From UKL13-2 sp043768625 (GTDB lineage: Bacteria > Pseudomonadota > Gammaproteobacteria > Burkholderiales > Usitatibacteraceae), in the NCBI GenBank assembly GCA_043768625.1, contig JAYVKG010000221.1, forward strand, positions 1 through 17,820: a stretch of DNA of 17,820 nucleotides, given 5' to 3'. The translations under genes and the position numbers were made by a program. The notes under the pieces are model-generated. The model did no database searches. It saw only the letters and a list, made by a program, of their open reading frames with translations, and was not told the DNA's origin. Shown here in pieces: positions 8,152 through 15,538 of the stretch (positions within the stretch are counted from its first letter, which is position 1; each line of letters opens with the position of its first letter).

Positions 8152-8330
8152 TTTACTCGCCGCTCTCGCCGCAGAGGCTATAGGCACCGCGGCAGGCTGT
8201 TGCAGCCACCGCTTTAAATGGCGGCATCCGTGTCCAATGCTGGCTGGTCGTCCCCTGCAACACCACTTGCGCGGCGCTTAGCGGCGAATTTTTCTCCTCC
8301 CCCTGTACACGCGGCTTGTTATAAAGATTG
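8152..8330 (-). other. Gap holding an unassigned open minus-strand frame
   Basis: The 179 bases between the convergent cydB and KTSC genes contain no gene I can name. A minus-strand frame stays open from 8491 through to TAA at 8153 in a different phase from the KTSC protein. Its last 50 or so residues (ending SLCGESGE) have quite ordinary codon use, so it could be the remains of an old gene or chance. A short GGCTG-TTG-CAGCC hairpin lies near 8197-8209, with no T-run, and may be part of a terminator for cydB. Confidence 0.2.
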
Positions 8331-8540
8331 CTACTTGACGCGTCGCTTGTTGAAATCCTCCTCGATGTTATCGCGGAAGAAGCTGGCAATCGACGATGCG
8401 GTAGAAAACCTACGCCATATTTCCGGGGAAACGTTGGAATATTCATAAGTCCCCACAGACAACTCCACCACCAATAAACGGCGTTGCTCATCGTAACCGA
8501 TGGCGCGCAGATTGGCTTCGTTCACTTTTTTCATTTCCAT
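8331..8540 (-). CDS. Small KTSC-domain protein
   Basis: A 69-residue protein nearly filled by a KTSC domain. The pattern NLRAIGYDEQRRLLVVEL, then a GTYEYSNV turn and an A-S-S-I-A-S-F-F helix with terminal RDNIEEDF, follows the usual family layout of two or three strands and a helix. KTSC proteins are found alone or attached to lysyl-tRNA synthetases and other enzymes. Their function is not settled. The start ATG at 8540 gives the normal family length. An extension to a TTG at 8648 is possible but has no family support, and an ATG at 8534 is also possible. No strong ribosome site precedes any of them. It is convergent with cydB and divergent from the Mpo1-like gene. Confidence 0.75.
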   Translation of the reverse strand: MEMKKVNEANLRAIGYDEQRRLLVVELSVGTYEYSNVSPEIWRRFSTASSIASFFRDNIEEDFNKRRVK

Positions 8541-8717
8541 CGCTGTTGCCGTTTGCCCCAGCCGGGCTGCATTATCTTGGTGGCTAAATTCATTATTCGC
8601 AATCTCCGCTGGCCGCGCGTTTCCGCCTGAATGCCGGCGAGAGAGCAAGCGTACGACCAGCTTACCGCTTCGCCTGATAAAATATGCTTCACACTATCCT
8701 ACCCTTCGGGATCAGAC

Positions 8718-9272
8718 ATGCGCAACCTCGAACAGCAAATTACCCGGTATGCGGCTTACCATCGCGACCGCCGCAATATCGCCACTCATTTCATGGGCGT
8801 GCCCATGATCGTTTTTTCGGTAGTGCTGGCGCTGGTGCCGTGGACGATCATGGGTGTCAATGTCGCGCTCATTGCCATCGGCGCGGCCGCAGTCTTTTAC
8901 CTCATTCTCGATGTAACACTTGGCACCGTGGCGCTGGCACTGCTTTTTTTCAGCTACTTGGTGGCGATTTATTTAAACGCGCGGCTGGACCACACTGCCG
9001 TGATCCTGAGCCTGGCCGCATTATTGTTTGTTTTCGGCTGGATGATCCAGTTTATCGGCCACCAATATGAGGGCTTGAAGCCAGCCTTTACCGACGACAT
9101 CGTCGGCCTCGCGATCGGACCACTATTCGTCGTGACGGAAGTGTTTTTCGCACTCGGGTTGAAATCAGCCTTGAAAAAGTATGTGGAAGCCAGAGTCGGC
9201 CCGGTGATGGCCGCACGTAACGGTGCGCCAATTGGTCCGGGCATTGAATCTTCACCCGCTTCACAGGCATGA
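8718..9272 (+). CDS. Mpo1-like (DUF962/YGL010w) membrane protein
   Basis: Family of small membrane proteins. The yeast member Mpo1 is an Fe(II)-dependent dioxygenase that carries out alpha-oxidation of 2-hydroxy fatty acids. Bacterial members are mostly uncharacterised. The 184 residues keep the motif that marks the family: H-x4-N-x3-H near the N terminus (His15, Asn20, His24 in YHRDRRNIATHFMGVP) and QFIGHQYEGLKPA (residues 111-123, His115), between about four hydrophobic helices. I chose ATG 8718 (MRNLEQQITRYAAYH) because it starts right at the family N terminus. A TTG 87 bases upstream would add a poorly matching extension. The ribosome site is weak (GGGA, about 7 bases off). Substrate in this bacterium is unknown. 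Confidence 0.85.
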   Translation: MRNLEQQITRYAAYHRDRRNIATHFMGVPMIVFSVVLALVPWTIMGVNVALIAIGAAAVFYLILDVTLGTVALALLFFSYLVAIYLNARLDHTAVILSLAALLFVFGWMIQFIGHQYEGLKPAFTDDIVGLAIGPLFVVTEVFFALGLKSALKKYVEARVGPVMAARNGAPIGPGIESSPASQA

Positions 9273-9461
9273 GCGGCGCGGTAGCTTTCGCATGCGGGCA
9301 GATTTCGCGTCCAGCCTGGATACGCCATGCTGGATCGGTGCGTCCGGACCGCTTGATGCCAGCCTCCACAAGATTTACGGATGTAGTGAGGTGGCCTGCG
9401 CTGGACACCTGCACCATGGAACTTTCATGCGCTGGAAATTTGCTTGCCGGCTGCCCGGTCC
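9273..9461 (+). other. Intergenic stretch before prmB
   Basis: These 189 bases contain only short overlapping open frames on both strands. One of 69 codons begins at 9269, overlapping the Mpo1-like stop, and runs into prmB. No recognisable protein, convincing promoter or terminator was found. Confidence 0.4.
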
Positions 9462-10388
9462 ATGCCAACTTCTCCTGACGTGAGTTTTGACATGGCGCGG
9501 CGCGAATTAATTTCGGTGCGCGACCATGTACGCTTCGCGGTCAGCCAGTTCGTCGAAGAAAAATTGTTTTTCGGCCACGGCTCGGCCGACGCATTTGATG
9601 AAGCCGTATACCTGATTCTGCACACCTTGAATTTACCGCTGGACAAATTGGAGCCGTTTTATGACGCCAGACTTACGTCGTCCGAGCGCGACAGGGTGCT
9701 GGAGGTCATCAAGCGACGGGTGCGCGAACGCATCCCCGCCGCCTACCTTACCAACGAAGCCTGGCTGGGCGAGTACAAGTTTTACGTTGACCAGCGCGTC
9801 ATTGTGCCGCGAAGTTTTATCGCCGAATTATTGCGCGAGGATCTTTCGCCCTGGGTTACCGAGCCTGAGGCAATTGAAAGTGTGTTGGATCTCTGCACTG
9901 GTTCGGGTTGCCTTGCGATACTGGCCGCACACACGTTTCCCCATGCCGTCATCGATGCGGTCGATCTTTCCACTGACGCGCTGGAGGTCGCGCGCCGCAA
10001 TATCGATGATTACGCGCTTAATGATCGGGTGGAACTCATCCGTTCAAACCTGTTCGACGAGCTCGACGAGCGCCGCTACGACCTCATCGTTTCCAACCCG
10101 CCCTATGTCACCGCGAAATCGATGGCAACTTTGCCGCCGGAATATCGCTGTGAACCTGAGCTGGCACTGGCCAGTGGCGTCGACGGGCTTGATCATGTGC
10201 GGGTGATCCTGCGTGAGGCGGCGAATTATTTGAATGTAGCTGGCTTGCTGATGGTGGAGGTTGGCTTCAACCGTGAAAGTATCGAAGCAACGTTTTCGAA
10301 TCTGCCCATAACGTGGGCCGAAACAAGTGCCGGCGATGGCGTGGTATTTTTGATTACGCGGGAGCAATTGTTGGCGACAACCATCTGA
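9462..10388 (+). CDS. prmB: 50S ribosomal protein L3 N(5)-glutamine methyltransferase PrmB
   Basis: Methylates a glutamine of ribosomal protein L3 (Gln150 in E. coli) using S-adenosylmethionine during 50S assembly. PrmB-type N-terminal sequence comes first (FGHGSADAFDEAVYLILHTL, then ERIPAAYLTNEAWLGEYKFYVDQRVIVPRSFIAELL). The SAM motif DLCTGSGCLAIL (residues 143-154) and the catalytic NPPYV (212-216) follow. The AYLTNEAWLG and IVPRSFI elements separate PrmB from its release-factor relative PrmC. Start choice is uncertain: ATG 9462 gives 309 residues, ATG 9492 gives 299, and a TTG at 9444 is also open. Ribosome sites are weak for all. The gene converges on the aminotransferase gene with a 32-bp gap. 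Confidence 0.94.
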   Translation: MPTSPDVSFDMARRELISVRDHVRFAVSQFVEEKLFFGHGSADAFDEAVYLILHTLNLPLDKLEPFYDARLTSSERDRVLEVIKRRVRERIPAAYLTNEAWLGEYKFYVDQRVIVPRSFIAELLREDLSPWVTEPEAIESVLDLCTGSGCLAILAAHTFPHAVIDAVDLSTDALEVARRNIDDYALNDRVELIRSNLFDELDERRYDLIVSNPPYVTAKSMATLPPEYRCEPELALASGVDGLDHVRVILREAANYLNVAGLLMVEVGFNRESIEATFSNLPITWAETSAGDGVVFLITREQLLATTI

Positions 10389-10420
10389 CAACATTTGGCG
10401 GTGCCCATATCAGGCGCCGA

Positions 10421-11308
10421 TTACCCCAGCGCGGCAACGGTGGCCTTGGCCGAAAATGCCATGTACCGCTCTCTCGCAAGCGTCGCAACAGGGCCTACCG
10501 GCAGTGAACGTGATTCGTAACGAATGCAAGGCGTTACCTTGCCAAAGTTACCGGTGTTAAAAATTTCTGTTGCAAACACCAGTTCAGTTGGCAGGACTTC
10601 ACGCTCTTCAACCACAATACCGATCTGCGCCAGTAAATTGATCACACGGGCGCGGGTTATGCCGGAAAGAAAAGTGCCGTTAGCGACCGGCGTAACCACC
10701 GCGCCAGCTGGTGTTACGAAGAAAATATTGGCGGTCGCAAACTCGGCGACCAAGCCCTGGCTGTCACAGAGGACGGCGTTGTCGAAGCCGCGAACCGCCG
10801 CGTCGCGCAACGCGCGCGTCGAGTTCGGATAGAGGCACGATGCCTTGGCATCGGTCGGTGCCATAGACGGATCAGCGCGACGCATTGGCGACAGGCAGGC
10901 CGAAAAACCCGTGAACGGAGGCAGCGGTGCATCGAATAGCGTAAGCGCGAAACGGGATTTTTCGGGAACTGGTACCAACAAACCTTCAGTGCCGAAAACC
11001 AGCGGGCGAATATAGAGTTCGGCGTCTTTGGAAAACTTGCGAATTCCGTCAACGCAAAGCCTGGTCATTTCTTCGATGCTATGCGGGCAAATCAAACCCA
11101 GGCTGTGGGCGGAGCGAATCACCCTGGCCAGATGTAGTGCCAGGTCCGGAACCTGTCCACGAATGGCGCGCGCGCCATCGAACACCGACGAGCCCAGCCA
11201 CACGCTATGGTCCATTGCGCCAAACAGGGGTGCATTGCCTTCGGCCCATTGGCCGTTAAAGTACGTCAGATACATTTCTATAGTCGCAGGTGGTGGCGGA
11301 TCAGGCAT
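10421..11308 (-). CDS. Fold-type IV aminotransferase, branched-chain aminotransferase-like
   Basis: PLP enzyme of 295 residues resembling branched-chain-amino-acid aminotransferases (IlvE class), which exchange amino groups between leucine, isoleucine or valine and 2-oxoglutarate. The PLP lysine is Lys155 in TDAKASCLYPNS, Glu189 binds the pyridine nitrogen in LVAEFATANIFFV, and LSGITRARV (214-222) is the class phosphate-binding loop. The opening YFNGQW (residues 16-21) also fits. In the second substrate loop, where E. coli IlvE reads SGTAAEITP, this protein reads TGNFGKVTP (252-260), so substrate preference is not certain. It lies 14 bases after the coiled-coil gene on the same strand and is probably in its transcript. 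ATG 11308 was chosen; an ATG at 11275 would remove a proline-rich start (PDPPPP). Confidence 0.85.
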   Translation of the reverse strand: MPDPPPPATIEMYLTYFNGQWAEGNAPLFGAMDHSVWLGSSVFDGARAIRGQVPDLALHLARVIRSAHSLGLICPHSIEEMTRLCVDGIRKFSKDAELYIRPLVFGTEGLLVPVPEKSRFALTLFDAPLPPFTGFSACLSPMRRADPSMAPTDAKASCLYPNSTRALRDAAVRGFDNAVLCDSQGLVAEFATANIFFVTPAGAVVTPVANGTFLSGITRARVINLLAQIGIVVEEREVLPTELVFATEIFNTGNFGKVTPCIRYESRSLPVGPVATLARERYMAFSAKATVAALG

Positions 11309-11322
11309 GACCCGCCGGTTGG

Positions 11323-14313
11323 TTAGGGCTTTTTGTCGGTGCTGGTTTTATCGCTCCCGGCCGGTAATCGTGAAAGCGATTCAACGCTGCGATCAAGACG
11401 CAATGCAATGACCGGTTCATCTTCAGAGCGCGCCGGAATAATAGCGGCATCCTGCCGCGTCGCAACGGATCTTGCTGCTGTCGGCGGGGACACTTGCGCA
11501 TCGATAGCGTCGGACGGTGCCCTGGCCAAATATCCAGCGCCGGCACCAATGATCAACGCCACCACCATCACCAGCCAGGCCGGGGCAGCTTGCGACGTTG
11601 TCTGCCGGCCATTGGATGCGACTATTTTCGTTGTCGCGGTGGATACTTTTGCCGCAAAGTCTTTGCGCTCGCCTTTAAATCGTGCCAATTGTTGTTTGGC
11701 ATCGACCGTTGCAAGCACGGCGTGTTGCGCCGCCACTTCCGAATCGGCGCGACTTTTCTCGTAGGCCAAGGCTGTTTTCTCCTTCTCGGCACGCTGAATT
11801 GTCGTTTGCTTCAGTGTATTCTCAGCCTCAGCGCGCTGGCGCGCTATTGCCGATGTGGCTTTTTCAATGGTGGTTTTTTCTATCGCCATGCGCAGGCCTG
11901 CCTCAGCTTGTTGCGTCTGTACATGTACTGAAAGCAGTGCGGCTTCCTCGGTATCTTTGCGTTTTTTTGCCGCATCCATCAGGCGTTTTTCCGCCTCCAT
12001 GCGCTGCTCGCCAATACGCGTCGCATCAGTAGCCGTTTTGGTCCGCAACGCCGCCGCCACTGCGGCCTCATTCTCAATTTTTTGCCTGGCCTCGGCTTCG
12101 TTCTTGCGCGCAAGTTCCGCTGCAATTTTCGATTGATTCGCCGCAATTGCTTCTCGCTCGGTCTTGGCTTTCGCAGCGGCGGCCGCACGCAATTTTGCTT
12201 CAATTTCGCGTTGGGCCGTTGCCTGCTGCTGCACGTCGCCATCAAGCTTGCTGTGATCCGCTGCCGCCTTGATCGCCGTTTCATGTTGCGCCAGTGTTTG
12301 CTCGGCTGCCTTGCAGGCTTTGGCCGCCAGCGCGAGTTCCGTTTCTTTTTTGCTGCGTAACGTTGCGATTTCCAACAAGCGTGTATCGCCCGCCTTGCGC
12401 GCCAACGCAGCAGCCTCCGCAGCACGCTCCGCCGCGATGCGGGTATCCGCTAGCGCGGTTAATTTTGTTTCCGCCGTCTGCCGCAGGGCTGCCTCTGTCA
12501 AGGCTTTTTGTTCGGCCTCGACACGCTGCTGCGCGACGGCAGCGGCTTCGCGTTCGGTGTCGGCGCGTTGGGTCGCGGCCAGCCGTGCCTTGGCTTCAAT
12601 CTCGCCTTGCAAAATAGCCTGCTGCGCGGCCTCGCGATCAAGCTTGCTGTGATCCGCTGCTGCCTTGATCGCCGTTTCATGTTGCGCCAGTGTTTGCTCG
12701 GCCGCCTTGCAGGCCGCGATGGCCGCGACCTGTTCCTGCTCTTTTTGACTGCGCAGGGTTGCCATCTCAGATACGCGTGTGTCGCCTGCTGTTCGTGCCA
12801 ACGCCGCAGTTTCCGCTTCTCGCTCTGCAGCAATGCGCGATTCGACCGCAGCTTTCAGTTGCAATTCATCGGCATGACGAAGCGCCGATTCTTCTACAGC
12901 TTTACGTTCCGCCAATGCGCGCTGCTGCGCTGCCGCTTCCAACTGCTGTTCTGCAGCAAACCGCGCGGCAACGGCTTCGCGTGCCGTTTGTTCCGCGGCG
13001 ATCCGGTCGTTCGCCAAAGCTGTAGCGTGGCGCTCATTTTCAGCATGCTTTTTTGCACCGCGACGCGTCGCTCCCTCATGTTCGAAAGCAGCGTTGGCCG
13101 CCATGAGCGTGCGGGCGTTTTCTTTGGCCTGGGCTTCGGCGGTTTGCCTGGCGCCTATCATTGCGTCAAGCTCGGTGTCTGCATGTTCGCGCACGGCCAG
13201 CGCCATCGCGGCTAGTTTGTCAGCTTTTGAACGCTGTACTGCAACCTGTTCGGCGTCGCGCTCAGCGACCATGCGCGCCTCTGCCAGCGTGGCGGCATTG
13301 CGCTCAGCCTGCGCGCGGGCCTCGGCAGCAAGGATGAGCTCCCGCTCGGTTTTCGCCCGGGCTGCGGCTCTTGCCTTCAACGCACCCTCTGCATCAGCCA
13401 GCGCGACCGCCGCCGCCTCGGCTTTGAGTTCAGCCTCAATGCGCGCCACTTCCGTATTCTGAGCGAGCGTCTCAGCATCAACCCGCTCACGCGCTACTTT
13501 GGCAGCAGCGCGGTCTTGTTCGGTTTGCCCTTCCGTTTCAATGCGGGCCACCCGGTCTTTTTCAGCGGCCTCTAGCGCTTCCGCTGCAGCGCGCGTGTCC
13601 ACCGCCATACGCGCTTGCTGCTGCGCCCGGTCAAGCTCCTTGGCAGTCACCGTGCGCTGCCTAATGGTCGCCAGACGCACCATGACGGCGGCCTCGGCCT
13701 GCTTGTCTGCCGTCATCCTCGCGAGCGCATCATCAATAGCGCGTACTTCGGCGGCGGCGCGTTCGCGCGCACCAGCTTCTGCGCGCTTTTCCAATTCAGC
13801 TTTCACCTGCGCAACATGCAACGCCTCCTGCTCTGTTTGGGCCTTGGCCACTGCTGCATCGCGCAATTCGGTTTCAGCCTTTTCGCGGATGGCGATTTGT
13901 TCGAGTAGTTCGCGCTCCACTTCCAGCCGTTTCCTAGCAAGTGCGGTTACGTCTTTCTCGGCCGCAATGCGGGAAGCCAAAGTCAATTCCAATTGAAGCT
14001 CGATTTTGAGCCGCGCAATTGCTTGGTCAACCGCGCGCGCCTCGACGGTTTTTTGCTCCTGTGCCAGCGCTTCTATGTTTTGCTCTGCCGTCAGCCTCTG
14101 TTGTGCGACACGTGCACCTTCGCTTTCAACTTCGGCCTGTTTGCTGGCGGCGTCCAACAGGCTGCGCAACTGCGCCTCCTTGGTCTGTGCCGACTGCACG
14201 GCGGCACCAGTCTCGCTATTGGCGCCCAGATTGCTGGCGTCAACACCGGCGTTCGCCAAAATCTTGCGCCGTTGGATTTCAGCATCGTTGAGCGCGTCGA
14301 TTAACTTGCTCAT
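11323..14313 (-). CDS. Giant Ala/Glu-rich coiled-coil protein with one C-terminal membrane segment
   Basis: A 996-residue protein of unknown function, not recognised by me as a named family. Residues 1-40 begin MSKLIDALNDAEIQRRK, a short amphipathic helix resembling the start of several secretion and polysaccharide-assembly proteins. Residues 50 to about 890 are a nearly uninterrupted helix made of 14-residue units (two heptads), for example ARAQAERNAATLAE and DRIAAEQTAREAVA, with very high Ala, Glu, Lys and Arg. A single membrane segment follows (about 911-930, AWLVMVVALIIGAGAGYL). A 63-residue, Pro/Ser-rich tail would be periplasmic if the positive-inside rule holds. There are only two cysteines, one in each copy of an internal duplication at about 504-635 and 636-722. 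ATG 14313 has no good ribosome site nearby. It resembles TolA-type rods in composition, but the membrane anchor is at the other end. Confidence 0.8.
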   Translation of the reverse strand: MSKLIDALNDAEIQRRKILANAGVDASNLGANSETGAAVQSAQTKEAQLRSLLDAASKQAEVESEGARVAQQRLTAEQNIEALAQEQKTVEARAVDQAIARLKIELQLELTLASRIAAEKDVTALARKRLEVERELLEQIAIREKAETELRDAAVAKAQTEQEALHVAQVKAELEKRAEAGARERAAAEVRAIDDALARMTADKQAEAAVMVRLATIRQRTVTAKELDRAQQQARMAVDTRAAAEALEAAEKDRVARIETEGQTEQDRAAAKVARERVDAETLAQNTEVARIEAELKAEAAAVALADAEGALKARAAARAKTERELILAAEARAQAERNAATLAEARMVAERDAEQVAVQRSKADKLAAMALAVREHADTELDAMIGARQTAEAQAKENARTLMAANAAFEHEGATRRGAKKHAENERHATALANDRIAAEQTAREAVAARFAAEQQLEAAAQQRALAERKAVEESALRHADELQLKAAVESRIAAEREAETAALARTAGDTRVSEMATLRSQKEQEQVAAIAACKAAEQTLAQHETAIKAAADHSKLDREAAQQAILQGEIEAKARLAATQRADTEREAAAVAQQRVEAEQKALTEAALRQTAETKLTALADTRIAAERAAEAAALARKAGDTRLLEIATLRSKKETELALAAKACKAAEQTLAQHETAIKAAADHSKLDGDVQQQATAQREIEAKLRAAAAAKAKTEREAIAANQSKIAAELARKNEAEARQKIENEAAVAAALRTKTATDATRIGEQRMEAEKRLMDAAKKRKDTEEAALLSVHVQTQQAEAGLRMAIEKTTIEKATSAIARQRAEAENTLKQTTIQRAEKEKTALAYEKSRADSEVAAQHAVLATVDAKQQLARFKGERKDFAAKVSTATTKIVASNGRQTTSQAAPAWLVMVVALIIGAGAGYLARAPSDAIDAQVSPPTAARSVATRQDAAIIPARSEDEPVIALRLDRSVESLSRLPAGSDKTSTDKKP
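12241..12318 (-). repeat. 78-bp internal direct repeat, copy 2
   Basis: This 78-base stretch matches 12637-12714 at 76 of 78 positions, counted by eye. It codes residues 666-691 of the coiled-coil protein. The offset is 396 bases, exactly 132 codons, so the duplication preserves the reading frame. It is the best-preserved core of a longer, more diverged duplicated unit. Confidence 0.9.
12637..12714 (-). repeat. 78-bp internal direct repeat, copy 1
   Basis: Partner of the repeat at 12241-12318. It codes residues 534-559, including the Cys in the ACKAAEQ segment. Both mismatches to the other copy are synonymous, since the 26 residues are identical in both copies. Confidence 0.9.
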
Positions 14314-14331
14314 GCGGGTGCGCCGCGCTGA

Positions 14332-14348
14332 CCTGTCGCGTGGACAGG
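14332..14348 (-). promoter_or_regulatory. Small hairpin in the coiled-coil gene leader
   Basis: Arms of 6 bases (CCTGTC and GACAGG) around a 5-base loop end 18 bases before the ATG of the coiled-coil gene. It could structure the 5' leader of that message, which lacks an obvious Shine-Dalgarno. The short stem could also be chance. Confidence 0.2.
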
Positions 14349-14370
14349 CAGGTCGTTAAGGGGAAAAAGT

Positions 14371-14397
14371 ATGGGTGTTTTCGATAACATTTTCTGA
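14371..14397 (+). other. Eight-codon open frame with a strong ribosome site
   Basis: AAGGGG (14358-14363) sits 7 bases before ATG 14371, which encodes MGVFDNIF and then TGA. It points away from the coiled-coil gene whose start is 57 bases off. It could be a leader peptide, the preserved first codons of a lost gene, or chance. Nothing recognisable follows. Confidence 0.2.
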
Positions 14398-14638
14398 CTG
14401 TAATCATACCCTTAGATCGGCGGGCGCGTTGGCGGGAAAAGTCGCCCTTTTCTGCAGGTCCGTCTGACTAACTTGTAACCGCAACACGCGTAGTTGCCCA
14501 AACTCAATGTCGCGCCTTTCACTGCGGATGCTTGCCTGCGCTTTCAACACTCATTTCAGGTTCCGCACATCCCCCTGCGCTCCATGGATTCGTCAACGTC
14601 CATATGATTTCTATCGGCGTACCCGTATTGAAGAATAA

Positions 14639-15538
14639 TTATCGGCTAGCGCCACCGCGCCACTTTGAAACCAGCGGTAGCGCAGCGATGAGCGCCAAAC
14701 CTCCCATGACCAGCAACGCCGCCCCGACTTTCCACAGCGGCAGTGTCTCGCCCAGGAACAGACTCGACGCACCCATGCCAAACATTGGAACGAGCAGCGC
14801 ATAAGGCGCGATTATCGCAGAGGGGTATAGGGTGAGTAACCAGTTCCAGGCGGCAAAGCCAAACAGGGTGTTACCGATAGCCTGCCAAAACACGGCTACC
14901 CATGCTGCGCCGTGCGCTTGTCGGATTGCCTGCCAATCCGCATCAAACCCTTCAAAAGCCAGCGATAATAATATCAACGGCGGTATCGCAAACAGGCTGG
15001 ACCAGACCATGAAACCTAGCATGTCAATTTTTGCCGATGCTTCGCGTGCCGCTTTCTTCACCACTGTGTTGGCACAAGCCCAGAAGAAGCCAGCCGCCAA
15101 TACCGCGCCGACGCCGATCATTGTGACCGCGGTATCGATATGGGCGGCAATTACGGCCAGGCCGCAAACCGCCAGTGCCAACCCGACGACGGGCAGCGGG
15201 CTCACGCGTTCATGAAAAAATAACACCGACAAGCCGATTGTGAAAAACACCTGCATCTGCACCACCAGCGACGCAAGTCCTGGCGAAATGTCGGCTCTCA
15301 TCGCGTAGAACAACAAGCCGAATTGTCCGGCGCCGAGCAGCAGACCAAACCACCCTAGCCAGTGCCAGCGTACCGCCGGCGGCCTGATAAACAGCAGCCA
15401 CGGCAGGGCCGAACAGACGAAGCGCAAAGCGGCGAACAGAAACGGCGGAAAATCCTGCAGCCCAATTTTAATAACGACAAAATTAGTCCCCCAGATCGCG
15501 ACGATCGCCAGAGCGAGCAGCATGTGTAAGGGACGCAT
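14639..15538 (-). CDS. eamA: EamA-family exporter, similar to E. coli EamA (O-acetylserine/cysteine)
   Basis: Inner-membrane transporter of the drug/metabolite superfamily with two five-helix EamA repeats (about residues 5-131 and 143-288), 299 residues in all. Stretches such as WGTNFVVIKIGL (16-27) and PGLASLVVQMQVFFT (86-100) closely follow E. coli EamA (YdeD), which exports O-acetylserine and cysteine. Substrate is inferred from that resemblance; many EamA proteins have others. The ATG at 15538 (MRPLHMLLALAIVAIWG) is the only good start, although no clear ribosome site precedes it. It is a single gene on the minus strand, 325 bases upstream of the coiled-coil gene and 247 bases downstream of pdeM. 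Confidence 0.88.
   Translation of the reverse strand: MRPLHMLLALAIVAIWGTNFVVIKIGLQDFPPFLFAALRFVCSALPWLLFIRPPAVRWHWLGWFGLLLGAGQFGLLFYAMRADISPGLASLVVQMQVFFTIGLSVLFFHERVSPLPVVGLALAVCGLAVIAAHIDTAVTMIGVGAVLAAGFFWACANTVVKKAAREASAKIDMLGFMVWSSLFAIPPLILLSLAFEGFDADWQAIRQAHGAAWVAVFWQAIGNTLFGFAAWNWLLTLYPSAIIAPYALLVPMFGMGASSLFLGETLPLWKVGAALLVMGGLALIAALPLVSKWRGGASR

Larger units (their letters stand above)
14314..14638 (-). other. Long gap upstream of the coiled-coil gene
   Basis: These 325 bases have no gene I can name. They contain, in order on the plus strand: an inverted repeat of CCTGTC and GACAGG (14332-14348), a tiny plus-strand frame at 14371-14397 with a good ribosome site, a near-palindrome TGTTTTCGATAACA (14376-14389), an ATCATA (minus-strand TATGAT, 14403-14408) that could be a -10 element for the coiled-coil gene but lacks a good -35, and a GAAAAG-CTTTTC hairpin (14436-14452). 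Promoter and control sites for the coiled-coil gene are probably here. Confidence 0.4.

Noticed and set aside
9269..9478. 69-codon open frame overlapping the Mpo1-like stop codon
   Set aside because: No ribosome site of note, unusual composition, runs into prmB in another phase and has no recognisable domain.
12508..13215. Long open frame (235 codons) on the plus strand opposite the coiled-coil gene
   Set aside because: The strand opposite an Ala/Glu-rich repeat gene gives long open frames by composition. The translation is Cys/Arg/Leu-rich without a recognisable domain. The same applies to 13094-13462 and 13499-13996.
12241..14250. Spaced repeats inside the coiled-coil gene considered as CRISPR or satellite DNA
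   Set aside because: The units are coding, diverged and in frame; spacing is set by heptads, not by a constant repeat-spacer pattern.
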